From contig JAJPKR010000014.1 of assembly GCA_021323595.1 (NCBI GenBank), positions 1 to 64,000 on the forward strand: DNA of 64,000 nt, in the 5' to 3' direction. How positions within the stretch are numbered: position 1 is the first letter of the stretch; each line of letters begins with the position of its first letter. A program made the position numbers and the translations under genes. Shown piece by piece: positions 33,652 to 42,780 of the stretch. The stretch comes from Terriglobia bacterium. GTDB taxonomy: Bacteria; Acidobacteriota; Terriglobia; Terriglobales; SCQP01. The notes beneath the pieces were generated by a model. The model ran no database searches. It was not told the DNA's origin and worked only from the letters and a program-made list of their open reading frames with translations.

Positions 33652-36615
33652 ATGGACATGGGAAATGAAAATCGTGTTGGTGAAGTGATGGAACCGTCGT
33701 TGGGAAGCACGATGACAACGCCTTCGGCCGAGCCGGGCGCGAGCCCGCGCCGCGGGCGCGGGCTCAGCTTCCAACGGCGCTTCACCAGCCCTCACCTCTC
33801 GCCCTACGAGGAAGTGCAATGGGAGCGGCGGACGGCGCTGATCCAAAACGAAAAGGGCGAGACGATTTTCGAACAGCGGGACGTCGAAGTGCCGATCGAT
33901 TGGTCGCAAACGGCGACCAATATCGTCGCTTCGAAGTATCTGCACGGGCGCCAAGGCGCCAGCGCGCGGGAGAACAGCGTGCGGCAACTGGTGGGGCGCG
34001 TCGCCGAGACGATCCGCGATTGGGGATTGCGGGGCGGGTATTTTCGGAGCGAAGAAGACGGCCGCGTTTTTCATGACGAGCTCGCGCATCTGCTGCTGAC
34101 CCAGAAGGCAGCCTTCAACTCTCCGGTTTGGTTCAACTGCGGCGTGGACCGGCTGGAGCCGGAAGCCGATGCGGCCAATTGGTATTGGGACGAGGAGCGG
34201 CAGCAGCCGGCATTCGGCAAAATCGGTTATCGCAAGCCGCAGTGCTCGGCCTGCTTCATCAATTCGGTCTCGGATTCGCTCGACAGCATCCTGAACCTGG
34301 CCAAGACCGAAGGCATGCTCTTCAAGTGGGGCTCGGGCACGGGCACGAACCTTTCCCCGCTGCGCAGCTCGCGCGAGACGCTTTCGGGAGGCGGGATCGC
34401 CAGCGGGCCGCTGAGCTTCATGAAGGGCTTCGACGCTTTCGCCGGCGTCATCAAGTCCGGCGGCAAGACGCGGCGCGCCGCCAAGATGGTCATCCTCAAC
34501 GTGGACCATCCCGATATCGAAGACTTCATTTGGTGCAAGGCCAGAGAGGAGAAGAAAGCCTGGACGCTGGTGCAGGCGGGCTACGATCCTTCCCTCGATG
34601 GCGAGGCGTATTCGTCGATCTTTTTCCAAAACGCCAACAACAGCGTGCGCGTGACCGACGAATTCATGCGGGCGGCGGAGCAGGACGAAGCCTGGGAACT
34701 GCGGCGCGTGTCTGGCGACCGCAAGCCAGTGAAGACGGTGCGGGCGCGCGAGCTGTTGCGCGCCATCGCGGAAGCGGCCTGGCAGTGCGGCGATCCCGGC
34801 ATACAATACGACACCACCGTCAACCGCTGGCACACCAGCAAACACAGCGGTCGCATCAACGCCTCCAACCCTTGCTCCGAGTACATGTTCCTCGACGACT
34901 CGGCCTGCAACCTGGCATCGTTGAACCTGATGAAGTTCGCCGGCTCGGCGGCGGGTTTCGACATCGCCGCCTACCGCCATGCGGTGGACATCATGATCAC
35001 GGCGCAAGAGATTCTGGTGGATAACGCCAGCTATCCCACCGAGGCGGTGGCGCGCAACTCGCACGATTTCCGGCCGCTGGGCTTGGGCTACGCCAACCTC
35101 GGCGCGCTGCTGATGGCGAGCGGCCTGCCTTACGACAGCGAGGCCGGCCGCGCCTATGCCGCGTGCCTAACGGCGATCATGTGCGGCGAGGCCTATGCGC
35201 AATCGGCGCGCATCGCCGAGGCGCTGGCAACGCCCGAGCGCGACGGTGCGTTTCCCGGCTTCGCCGTCAACCGGGAGCCGATGCTGGACGTGATCCGCAT
35301 GCACCGCGCCGCCGTCAATCAAATCGCCGCCCGCGCTGTCGCCGAGCCGCTGCTGGCGGCCGCCCGCGATAGCTGGGATCAAGCGCTGGAGGCCGGCGCC
35401 CGGCACGGCTACCGCAATGCCCAAGTCACCGTGCTGGCGCCCACCGGCACGATCGGCTTCATGATGGACTGCGACACGACCGGCATCGAGCCGGATCTGG
35501 CGCTGGTCAAGTACAAGAAGCTGGTCGGCGGCGGCGTGATCAAGATCGTCAACCAGAGCGTGGACAAGGCCTTGCTCAAGCTCGGCTACACCCCGCAACA
35601 AACCACCGATATCGTGGCGTACGTGGATGCCACCGGCACGATCGAGGGCGCGCCCCACCTCAAGGAAGAGCACCTGCCGGTGTTCGATTGCTCGTTCAAG
35701 CCGGCCAACGGCACGCGCAGTATTCACTATTCCGGGCACGTCAAGATGATGGCCGCCTGCCAGCCGTTCCTCTCCGGAGCCATTTCGAAGACCGTGAATC
35801 TGCCTGAGGCGGCGACGGTCGAGGACGTGATGCAGGTCTATATCGATGGCTGGAAGCTGGGGCTGAAGGCGATCGCCATTTATCGCGACGGCAGCAAGAA
35901 GGTGCAGCCGTTGTCGGCGGCGAAAGAAGAGCCGGCCAAGGCCGCGGCAGCGGCGCCGGCGGTCTCCGTGCCGTCGCAGGTGCCGAGCGCCCATCCCTAC
36001 CGCCGCCGCCTGCCCGACGAGCGGCAATCGCTGACGCACAAATTCAAGATCGGCGGCCACGAAGGCTATATCACGGTGGGCATGTATGAAGACGGCCAGC
36101 CCGGCGAGATCTTCGTGACCATGGCGAAAGAGGGCTCGACCATCAGCGGCCTCATGGACAGCTTCGCCACCGCCATCTCGCTCGCCCTGCAACACGGCGT
36201 GCCGCTCAAGCTGCTGGTGGACAAGTTCTCGCACACCCGCTTCGAGCCGAGCGGCTGGTCGGGCAATGCCGAGATCGGCTACGCCAAGTCGATCATGGAT
36301 TATCTGTTTCGCTGGATGGGCTTGAAGTTCTTGGGCCAGCAGCCGCCGCCGCCGCGCGGGGTCGAGGACGGCCATGGCCCGCGCGGCGAGGCCAAGGAAG
36401 AACTCGAGGACGCCGGGCAATTGCCGTTGATCGCCGGGCAAGAGACCGCGGGCACGGCGGCCAAGTCCGCGCCGGGCGCGACGCCGCCGAGCGCGCGCCG
36501 CATGGTGGCCACGGCGACCGATGCGCCCGCTTGCCATAATTGCGGCAGCATCATGGTGCCCAACGGCAGCTGCTATAAATGCGTCAACTGCGGCGAAACT
36601 AGCGGCTGTTCGTAA
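33652..36615 (+). CDS. nrdJ: Adenosylcobalamin-dependent (class II) ribonucleotide reductase
   Basis: This 987-residue protein starts at the ATG at 33652 behind CAGGA. It contains LTQKAAFNSPVWFNCGV, CSACFINSVSDSLDSI, GSGTGTNLSPLRSSRE, the active-site NPCSEYMFLDDSACNLASL, and TVLAPTGTIGFMMDCDTTG. This is the long NrdJ form that reduces nucleoside diphosphates with coenzyme B12, independent of oxygen. The C-terminus carries CHNCGSIM and CYKCVNCGETSGC, the redox cysteine tail that re-reduces the active site. No nrdA/B or B12 riboswitch is seen nearby. Candidate NrdR boxes lie upstream. Confidence 0.97.
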   Translation: MDMGNENRVGEVMEPSLGSTMTTPSAEPGASPRRGRGLSFQRRFTSPHLSPYEEVQWERRTALIQNEKGETIFEQRDVEVPIDWSQTATNIVASKYLHGRQGASARENSVRQLVGRVAETIRDWGLRGGYFRSEEDGRVFHDELAHLLLTQKAAFNSPVWFNCGVDRLEPEADAANWYWDEERQQPAFGKIGYRKPQCSACFINSVSDSLDSILNLAKTEGMLFKWGSGTGTNLSPLRSSRETLSGGGIASGPLSFMKGFDAFAGVIKSGGKTRRAAKMVILNVDHPDIEDFIWCKAREEKKAWTLVQAGYDPSLDGEAYSSIFFQNANNSVRVTDEFMRAAEQDEAWELRRVSGDRKPVKTVRARELLRAIAEAAWQCGDPGIQYDTTVNRWHTSKHSGRINASNPCSEYMFLDDSACNLASLNLMKFAGSAAGFDIAAYRHAVDIMITAQEILVDNASYPTEAVARNSHDFRPLGLGYANLGALLMASGLPYDSEAGRAYAACLTAIMCGEAYAQSARIAEALATPERDGAFPGFAVNREPMLDVIRMHRAAVNQIAARAVAEPLLAAARDSWDQALEAGARHGYRNAQVTVLAPTGTIGFMMDCDTTGIEPDLALVKYKKLVGGGVIKIVNQSVDKALLKLGYTPQQTTDIVAYVDATGTIEGAPHLKEEHLPVFDCSFKPANGTRSIHYSGHVKMMAACQPFLSGAISKTVNLPEAATVEDVMQVYIDGWKLGLKAIAIYRDGSKKVQPLSAAKEEPAKAAAAAPAVSVPSQVPSAHPYRRRLPDERQSLTHKFKIGGHEGYITVGMYEDGQPGEIFVTMAKEGSTISGLMDSFATAISLALQHGVPLKLLVDKFSHTRFEPSGWSGNAEIGYAKSIMDYLFRWMGLKFLGQQPPPPRGVEDGHGPRGEAKEELEDAGQLPLIAGQETAGTAAKSAPGATPPSARRMVATATDAPACHNCGSIMVPNGSCYKCVNCGETSGCS

Positions 36616-36773
36616 GATCAAGAGCGGGGCGCCCGAGCGCGGCGTCTTCCCGCAGGGGCCGGCGCCGGAGTGCCCGCGCGCCTTTTCGGCGCCCCAGCTC
36701 CCTTTTTTGCGCGCGACGGCGGCGCCGGGATTCTCTCGCGCTCTGCCGCGCGGCGAGCCTGTACCCTCTTGAT

Positions 36774-37802
36774 ATGCAAATACGCAAGCTAGGACGCACC
36801 GGGCTCAAAGTCTCGGCCATCTGCCTCGGCACCATGACCTTCGGCAACCAGGCGGATGAGGCCGAAAGCTTCTCGATCATGGATCGGGCCTGGGACGGCG
36901 GCGTGTTCTTCTTCGACACCGCTGATGCTTATCCCGTGCCGCCGCTGCCGGAGACAGTGGGCCGTACCGAAGCGATCCTCGGCCGCTGGCTGGAACGCAA
37001 TCCTGGCCGGCGCCAAGACTTGGTCCTCGCGACCAAGTGCCGCTTCCCGATGGGCAAGGGCCCGAACCATGGCGGCCTATCGCGACGGCACGTGATCGAA
37101 GCCTGCGAAGCCAGCCTGCGGCGGCTGAAGACCGATTGGCTCGACCTTTACCAGGCGCATGCGCCCGATCCCGACACACCGATCGAAGAGACCCTAGCCG
37201 CGTTCGACGACTTGGTGCGCGCGGGCAAGATCCGCTACGTGGGCTGCTCGAATTTTCCCGCCTGGCAGTTGGCGTTAGCGCTAGGAGCCAGCGCCAAGCA
37301 CGGATGGGCCAGGCTCGATTGCCATCAGCCGCGCTACAACCTGCTGCATCGGGACATCGAAGCCGAGTTGCTGCCTCTTTGCCGCGAGCAAGGCGTGGGC
37401 GTGATCGCCTACAACCCGCTGGCAGGCGGATTCTTGACCGGCAAATACCAAAAGGACGCCTCGCCGCCCGCCGGCACGCGCTTCACGCTGGGCGGCCAAA
37501 CCGGCGCCATTTATCGCGAGCGCTATTGGCAAGCGGCGTACTTCGACGCGATCGAGCCTTTGCGCGCGCATTGCCTCGCCGCCGGCCGGACGCTGGGACA
37601 ATTGGCGATCGCGTGGGTGCTGGAGCAAAGCGGCGTTACCTCGGCGATCGTCGGCGCCAGCCGTGCAGCTCAGCTCGAGCAAACGCTGCCCGCCGCCGAA
37701 CTGGCGCTAAGCGACGACGATCGCGCTGCCTGCGACGCCGTTTGGTATCGCATCCCCCGCCGGCCGCTTACTGCCGGCGCCGTGCAGCCAGAACGCAAGT
37801 AG
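36774..37802 (+). CDS. Aldo/keto reductase
   Basis: This 342-residue TIM-barrel oxidoreductase has MQIRKLGRTGLKVSAICLGTMTFG at the N-terminus. The catalytic Asp and Tyr are in FFDTADAYPVPP, the lysine in LVLATKCRF and the histidine in DLYQAHAPDPDTPIEET. The NADPH site includes the C-terminal region GVTSAIVGASRAAQLEQTL. It belongs to the bacterial AKR branch with uncertain physiological substrates. It is a single gene with no clear operon partners. Confidence 0.93.
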   Translation: MQIRKLGRTGLKVSAICLGTMTFGNQADEAESFSIMDRAWDGGVFFFDTADAYPVPPLPETVGRTEAILGRWLERNPGRRQDLVLATKCRFPMGKGPNHGGLSRRHVIEACEASLRRLKTDWLDLYQAHAPDPDTPIEETLAAFDDLVRAGKIRYVGCSNFPAWQLALALGASAKHGWARLDCHQPRYNLLHRDIEAELLPLCREQGVGVIAYNPLAGGFLTGKYQKDASPPAGTRFTLGGQTGAIYRERYWQAAYFDAIEPLRAHCLAAGRTLGQLAIAWVLEQSGVTSAIVGASRAAQLEQTLPAAELALSDDDRAACDAVWYRIPRRPLTAGAVQPERK

Positions 37803-37858
37803 GACCGGGGCCATCGCCCCTTCCCATAGGCCGGCGAAGGGGCTGTCCGGCGCAGCGA

Positions 37859-38167
37859 TTAACGTGGTTTCGCCGGCGGATGGCCTGGTTTGGCTTTCTT
37901 GTTTTCGCGCTTGGCGGCGTTCAAACGCTGCTTTTCGAGATTCCGTTGCACCTTGGCTTCATGGCGTTCCCAGCGCCGCCGGGCGCGCGCGCGTAAGTCT
38001 TGCTCGAACCACCCGCGTCCCGCAGGCTGCGCCGAAGCCGCTTTCGGCGAATGATTTAGCTGGGGGCGCTGGGCGAAGCTTGGTGTGACGAATAATACAC
38101 TGGCCGCGAGGAGCGCGCCAGACAGACAGGCTTGCTCAAACCAAGGTTGCGAAGGTCGTGCCATCAT
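37859..38167 (-). CDS. Small secreted basic protein, unknown
   Basis: This 102-residue protein starts at the ATG at 38167, or at the next codon, behind a strong GGAGGTG (38177-38171). The N-terminus is a signal peptide: ACLSGALLAASVLFVTPSFAQR, with SFA-Q as the likely cleavage point. The mature part is rich in Arg, Lys and Ala (RARARRRWERHEAKVQRNLEKQRLNAAKRENKKAKPG) and should form a charged helix. I do not recognise a family. It might bind nucleic acid or cell-surface polymer, but that is speculation. Confidence 0.6.
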   Translation of the reverse strand: MMARPSQPWFEQACLSGALLAASVLFVTPSFAQRPQLNHSPKAASAQPAGRGWFEQDLRARARRRWERHEAKVQRNLEKQRLNAAKRENKKAKPGHPPAKPR

Positions 38168-38387
38168 CTGCACCTCCGAGCATGCCCGAACCGAACCAGC
38201 TAACAATACAGCAAATGCCTCGCCAAAGGGCAAAGCGGGCTAAAGCACCCAGACTCAAGGCCCCGAGGCGTATGCCGCTGCGGGACTTGCCGCCCGGGTT
38301 CAATCGGGGGCAATTTTTTCGCCTGGCCAAAAGGTGTAGCCCAGGACGGTGTTTCCGCAGGGTCGCAGGGGGCCCTCTGCGGAGCAG

Positions 38388-38849
38388 CTAGCGCGACCGC
38401 GATTTGAGGGCGGCGCGAGCCTCGCGCTCGGCCTGGCGGCGGCGCTCCGTCTCGCGCTTGTCATAGAGCTGCTTGCCTTTGGCCAGGCCGAGCTCGCATT
38501 TGACGCGGCCGTTCTTGAAATACAGCCGCAGCGGAATCAGCGTCAGGCCGCGTTCGCGCGTCTTGCCTTCGAGCCGGGCGATCTCGGCGCGGTGCAACAG
38601 CAGCTTGCGGGTGCGGTCGGGATCCGGCGCATCGTAGCCGGCGTTCTCGTAGCGGCTGATGTGGCAGTTGAGCAGGAAGGCTTCGCCGTCGCGAATCAAG
38701 CCGTAACTATCCTTGAGTTGCGCGTGGCCGGCGCGCAGCGACTTGACCTCGCTGCCGAGCAGCGCCAAGCCGGCTTCGAAGCGATCCAAAATCTCGTAGT
38801 TGTGGCGCGCTTGGCGGTTTTCGGCGATCAGCTTTTCTCCAGCGGCCAT
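38388..38849 (-). CDS. smpB: SsrA-binding protein SmpB
   Basis: This 153-residue protein has LIAENRQARHNYEILDRFEAGLALLGSEVKSLR, the conserved SmpB N-terminal barrel. It also has DSYGLIRDGEAFLLNCHI, LLLHRAEIARLEGKTRERGLTLIPLRLYF and the C-terminal basic tail GLAKGKQLYDKRETE. It binds tmRNA and delivers it to stalled ribosomes. The tmRNA gene is not seen in this window. Its first 143 bases overlap the 3' end of the upstream reductase gene in another frame. Confidence 0.97.
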   Translation of the reverse strand: MAAGEKLIAENRQARHNYEILDRFEAGLALLGSEVKSLRAGHAQLKDSYGLIRDGEAFLLNCHISRYENAGYDAPDPDRTRKLLLHRAEIARLEGKTRERGLTLIPLRLYFKNGRVKCELGLAKGKQLYDKRETERRRQAEREARAALKSRSR

Positions 38850-39408
38850 GGTTCATGGTAACGGAGCGGAGGGGCGGAGCCGGCCTGGGAATCTCGTATT
38901 CGCTCTGCACCAGCCCGCCGGAATCGGTGCGCGTAGCCACGTGGCGCAGCACGAGGTCGCGCGGCATGGGGCCGAAGAGCGGGATGCCGGCGCCGATCAA
39001 GACCGGCACGCGCGTGATGACCAAGCGATCCAGGCATCCCGCCGCCAAGAAGCGTTGGATCGTGATGCCGCCATCCACGTACGCATGCTGGAAGCCGCGC
39101 GCCTCCAGCCGCTGCACGATGGCGGGCGGGTCTCCCGACATCTGTTCTACCGGGCGGCCCGCCACCCGCGAAAGGTCGAGCGAGCGGCTGCTCAACACGA
39201 CCACCGGCTTTTGACCGTAAGCCCAGCCCCCGAACGTCAGCACCACTTCGAAGGTTTTGCGGCCGATCACCACGACATCGATGCCCGCGCAGAACTCCTC
39301 GAAGCCATGCGGCTCCTGCGCGCCCGCGTCCAAGAAATCGAGCGCGTGGTCGGGCCGCGCCAGGAACCCGTCGAGGCTTGTGCCACAAAATGCCGAGAGC
39401 TGGAGCAT
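38707..39408 (-). CDS. RibD C-terminal/dihydrofolate reductase-like protein with read-through tail
   Basis: This 233-residue protein starts at the ATG at 39408 (MLQLSAFCGTSLDGFLARPD). It has FCAGIDVVVIGRKTFEVVLTF, KPVVVLSSRSLDL, GGITIQRFLAAGCLDRLVITRVPVLIG and GIPLFG, all typical of the small RibD-C/DHFR-like family of about 175 residues. After EYEIPR (about residue 175) the frame continues for some 57 basic residues with no family counterpart. It overlaps smpB by 143 bases. The normal stop therefore appears to have been lost. The substrate is unknown. Confidence 0.82.
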   Translation of the reverse strand: MLQLSAFCGTSLDGFLARPDHALDFLDAGAQEPHGFEEFCAGIDVVVIGRKTFEVVLTFGGWAYGQKPVVVLSSRSLDLSRVAGRPVEQMSGDPPAIVQRLEARGFQHAYVDGGITIQRFLAAGCLDRLVITRVPVLIGAGIPLFGPMPRDLVLRHVATRTDSGGLVQSEYEIPRPAPPLRSVTMNHGRWRKADRRKPPSAPQLRDFGSLRSRLGAARQRGQVAARRPRATQG

Positions 39409-39455
39409 GGTCGGTATGGTTACGCCGGTCGCGCAAAAGGCCCCGGCACGGCGGG

Positions 39456-40706
39456 CTACTCGTAACGCAAGGCGTCCACCGGATCGAGCTTGGCGGCCTT
39501 GACGGCGGGCACGATGCCGAAGAAGACCCCGACGCCGACTGAGATCGAGAACCCGGCGATCACCGCCCACATCGGCACCGAGGAAGGCAAATTGGGCAAG
39601 GCGAACTTGATCAGGAAACTGAACAGCCATCCGCCGAAGATGCCGATGATGCCGCCGGCGCCGGTGAGGAAGACCGCCTCGGAGAGGAATTGGGCGATGA
39701 TATCGCGGCGGCGGGCGCCGATGGCCTTGCGCACGCCGATCTCGCGCGTGCGCTCGGTGACGGAGACCAGCATGATGTTCATTACGCCCACGCCGCCGAT
39801 GAGCATGCCGATGGAGGCGATGATGACGATCGCCAGCGCCACCTTGCCGGTGATGTCGTGGAACTGGCTGATGATGCTGTCGGCGGTGGCCATGCCGAAG
39901 CTATCGGGCGCGTTCCAGGCGTCGCGGCGGGAGCGGCGCAAGGCGGCGCGAATCTGGTCCATGGCTTCGTCGAGCATGCCGGGCCGGGCGGCGACGGCGA
40001 AGAAGTGCTCGCGGGCGCCGGGATAGATCTTGCGGTAGGTGTCGTAGGGCACCTGCACCGTCAGATTCTGCTGGTCACCGCCGACCATCTTGCGTTTGGC
40101 GAAGACGCCGACGACGCGAAAATCCATGCCGTTGATCTCGATCGTCTTGCCGATGGGATCTTCATGGCCGGGGAAAAGGGCGGTGGCAACGGAGTCGCCG
40201 ATGACGACAACCTTCTCCCGGTGCTCGTTTTCGAATTCGTCGAAGTAGCGGCCCTCGCTGATGTCCTGATTGAGCACGAGCGGGTACGCGGGCGTGGCGC
40301 CGTCGAAATTGATGGGGGTTACGTCGTGGTTGCGGTAGTGGGCGTCGCCGCCGGTGCCGAAGTTGTTGAAGCCGTTGAAAATCTCCGGGCTGATCGCGGC
40401 GCAGGCGGTGCATTCTTGCCGCACCGCCTCGATATCGCGCTCGCTGATGGGCTTGCGCATGCGCTCTTCGCGGGTCAGCCCGCCGACGTGAATGCCGGGG
40501 GAAAACTTATAGACGAAGATGGTGTCGGTGCCGAAACCGCGCATCTCGTTCACGATGGTCTTGTTCATCCCCGTCAGGATGCTGCCGATGGCCATCAGCG
40601 TGACGGTGCCGACAAACACCCCGAGAATCGTCAGGCCCGAGCGCAGCTTGTGGGCGCGAACAGTATCGTAGGCGAGCTGCAGATTCTCCTTGAAGTGCGC
40701 GGCCAT
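39456..40706 (-). CDS. MacB-like ABC transporter permease (second)
   Basis: This 416-residue protein has an N-terminal membrane helix (KLRSGLTILGVFVGTVTLMAIG), a large periplasmic MacB_PCD-type domain, and a C-terminal FtsX domain with three helices. The FtsX domain includes GMLIGGVGVMNIMLVSVTERTREIGVRKAIGARRRDI and the end KAAKLDPVDALRYE. It follows the first permease by one base. The pair presumably forms a heterodimer with the ATPase encoded upstream, coupling ATP hydrolysis to movement of the periplasmic domain in efflux or lipoprotein export. Confidence 0.93.
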   Translation of the reverse strand: MAAHFKENLQLAYDTVRAHKLRSGLTILGVFVGTVTLMAIGSILTGMNKTIVNEMRGFGTDTIFVYKFSPGIHVGGLTREERMRKPISERDIEAVRQECTACAAISPEIFNGFNNFGTGGDAHYRNHDVTPINFDGATPAYPLVLNQDISEGRYFDEFENEHREKVVVIGDSVATALFPGHEDPIGKTIEINGMDFRVVGVFAKRKMVGGDQQNLTVQVPYDTYRKIYPGAREHFFAVAARPGMLDEAMDQIRAALRRSRRDAWNAPDSFGMATADSIISQFHDITGKVALAIVIIASIGMLIGGVGVMNIMLVSVTERTREIGVRKAIGARRRDIIAQFLSEAVFLTGAGGIIGIFGGWLFSFLIKFALPNLPSSVPMWAVIAGFSISVGVGVFFGIVPAVKAAKLDPVDALRYE

Positions 40707-40707
40707 G

Positions 40708-41946
40708 CTAGACCTCCGCCCGCAGCGCCACGATCGGCTCCAGTTTGGCCGCCTTGCTCGCGGGGTAGATGCCGAAAAACAGGCCCACCAAGCTCGAGAT
40801 CGCCACCGCCGCGATCACCGCCGTGATCGGCAGCGAGAAGGGAATGGGGGTGAGCGCGCCGGCGGCCAAGGTGAAGAGCCAGGCGACGAGCACTCCCGCC
40901 AGCCCGCCCACCGTCGAGATCACCGCCGATTCGATCAGGAACTGGCGCAGGATGTCGCTGCGGCGCGCGCCCAAGGCCTTGCGGGTGCCGATCTCGCGCG
41001 TCCGTTCGGTGACCGCGGCCAGCATGATGTTCATGATCACGATCCCGCCCACCACCAAGAAGACGAAGCTGACGCCGACCATCACCGCCGCAATGGCGCC
41101 GGTCAGAGCGTGCCAGAGGTTCATGAGGGCGTCGGAGCCGATCAGGCCGAAATTGTCCTTGTCGGCATACCCGAGATGACGCTCGGTGCGCATGAGCATC
41201 TCGATCTCGTCCATGGTGGCGGGCAGCAGTGCCGCCGAGCGCGCCTGCACCTGCAGGTCGAGCGAATCTTGATCGCCGTAGATTTTTTGGTAGGTGCCGA
41301 GGGGAATGATGGCGAAGTTGTCTTGCGATTGGCCGAAGACGTTGCCCAGCGCCGAGGCTACGCCCACGACCTGGAAGGGGCGCCCGTCGATGTAGACCGT
41401 CTGCCCGAGCGCGGGGCCGTCGCCGAAAAGATGCTGCAGCAGATCATTGCCGATGAAGACGGCGTCGGTGCGATGCTGCTCGTCGCTGGGCAGCAAGAAT
41501 CGCCCTTGCGCGATCTTGTATGCGGCCATGCCGATGCTATTGGCGGTTTGGCCGCTCAGATGAACGTCTTCCAACGAGCGCGCGCCGACTTTGACGGTGG
41601 CGCTGTTGCGGCCGACCGAGGCGGCGATGGCCTGCGGCAAATGCGCGGTGTCGAGCAGGAACCGGTACTCCTCCAGGCGGATGGGCTTGTTGCGCTTCTG
41701 CGCTTCCATGAACTTGCTGGCATCGGTCATCTCGTCCAGCGAATAGCGATTGACGCTGAAGGTATTCGAACCCAAGCCCGCGATCTTCTCCCCGACGTAG
41801 CCGTTGACGCCCTCGACCAGCGAAACCACCGCGACCAGGGTGCAGACCGAGATGATGACGCCCAAGAGGGTGAGAAAGCTGCGCAGCTTATGGCTGCGCA
41901 GGGTTTCCAGGGCGATCCCGATGGCTTCGGCCAGATGCATAATCAC
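40708..41946 (-). CDS. MacB-like ABC transporter permease (first)
   Basis: This 412-residue protein has the same layout as the next gene. It has an N-terminal helix (KLRSFLTLLGVIISVCTLVAVV), a periplasmic domain with LSGQTANSIGMAAYKIAQGRF, and a FtsX domain (VVGGIVIMNIMLAAVTERTREIGTRKALGARRSDILRQF). It ends SKAAKLEPIVALRAEV. The two permeases are clearly paralogous but not near-identical. It is encoded 41 bases after the ATPase gene. Confidence 0.93.
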   Translation of the reverse strand: MIMHLAEAIGIALETLRSHKLRSFLTLLGVIISVCTLVAVVSLVEGVNGYVGEKIAGLGSNTFSVNRYSLDEMTDASKFMEAQKRNKPIRLEEYRFLLDTAHLPQAIAASVGRNSATVKVGARSLEDVHLSGQTANSIGMAAYKIAQGRFLLPSDEQHRTDAVFIGNDLLQHLFGDGPALGQTVYIDGRPFQVVGVASALGNVFGQSQDNFAIIPLGTYQKIYGDQDSLDLQVQARSAALLPATMDEIEMLMRTERHLGYADKDNFGLIGSDALMNLWHALTGAIAAVMVGVSFVFLVVGGIVIMNIMLAAVTERTREIGTRKALGARRSDILRQFLIESAVISTVGGLAGVLVAWLFTLAAGALTPIPFSLPITAVIAAVAISSLVGLFFGIYPASKAAKLEPIVALRAEV

Positions 41947-41987
41947 CGCCGCCGGGGGCGGAAAACGCCGGCTCCGGCCCGCGCGGT

Positions 41988-42767
41988 CTAACCGCGGGCG
42001 GCGCCGGCCTCGCGCGCCTTGCCGCGCGCGGTTTGAGCATCGCCGGCCACCTTGCCGTCCCGGATATGGATCACGCGATGAGCATATTCGGCGATGTCGT
42101 GCTCGTGCGTCACGAGCACGATGGTATTGCCGCGTTCCCAGAGCACCTCAAGCAAGCGCATGATTTCGTTGCTGGTGGTGCTGTCGAGATTGCCGGTGGG
42201 CTCGTCGGCGAGGATGATCGACGGCCGGTTCACCAGGGCGCGGGCGATGGCCACCCGCTGGCGCTGGCCGCCGGAGAGCTCATTGGGCTTATGGTTGACG
42301 CGCTCGCCCAAGTCCACTTGCCGCAAGGCCTCCAGGGCGCGGGCGGAGCGCTCTTGCGGCGGCACGCCGGCGTAGATCAGCGGCAGCTCCACGTTGTGCA
42401 ACGCGGTCGCGCGCGGCAGCAGGTTGAAGGTCTGGAAGACGAAGCCGATCTCTTGGTTGCGGATGCGCGCCAACTCGTCGTCATCCATCTCGCTGACCAA
42501 CTGCCCGCCCAGCCAATATTGGCCGCGGGTGGGGGAATCCAGGCAGCCGATCAGGTTCATCAGCGTGCTCTTGCCGGAGCCGGACGGGCCCATGATGGCG
42601 ACGTATTCGTTGCGGCGAATCTCGATCGAGATCCCGCGCAAGGCGGCCACCTGTTCCGAGCCCATCTGGTAAATCTTCCAGAGGTCGGCCGTGCGGATGA
42701 CCACTTCGCGCTCGCCTCCGGCGCGAGGGAGGGTGACAGTGGGTTGCGGCGCGGCGGGAGTGGACAT
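41988..42767 (-). CDS. ABC transporter ATPase, MacB/LolD type
   Basis: This 259-residue protein has Walker [14 protein letters not shown]-loop [20 protein letters not shown], signature [15 protein letters not shown], Walker [14 protein letters not shown] and H-loop [13 protein letters not shown]. This sequence type matches the MacB nucleotide-binding domain and LolD. The ATPase is a separate polypeptide here, unlike E. coli MacB where it is fused to the permease. It lies 13 bases after the adaptor gene. Confidence 0.95.
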   Translation of the reverse strand: MSTPAAPQPTVTLPRAGGEREVVIRTADLWKIYQMGSEQVAALRGISIEIRRNEYVAIMGPSGSGKSTLMNLIGCLDSPTRGQYWLGGQLVSEMDDDELARIRNQEIGFVFQTFNLLPRATALHNVELPLIYAGVPPQERSARALEALRQVDLGERVNHKPNELSGGQRQRVAIARALVNRPSIILADEPTGNLDSTTSNEIMRLLEVLWERGNTIVLVTHEHDIAEYAHRVIHIRDGKVAGDAQTARGKAREAGAARG

Positions 42768-42780
42768 CGAGGGCTCGCGG

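Noticed and set aside
37803-37858. GCCCCTT...AAGGGGC inverted repeat between the aldo/keto reductase and the small secreted protein gene
   Set aside because: The 7-bp stem is not followed by a T-tract on either strand. It may weakly stabilise a 3' end, but it is not called a terminator.
38345-38387. Hairpin CCGCAG...CTGCGG after smpB as a terminator
   Set aside because: The stem is imperfect and neither strand has a T-run after it, so termination is not supported.
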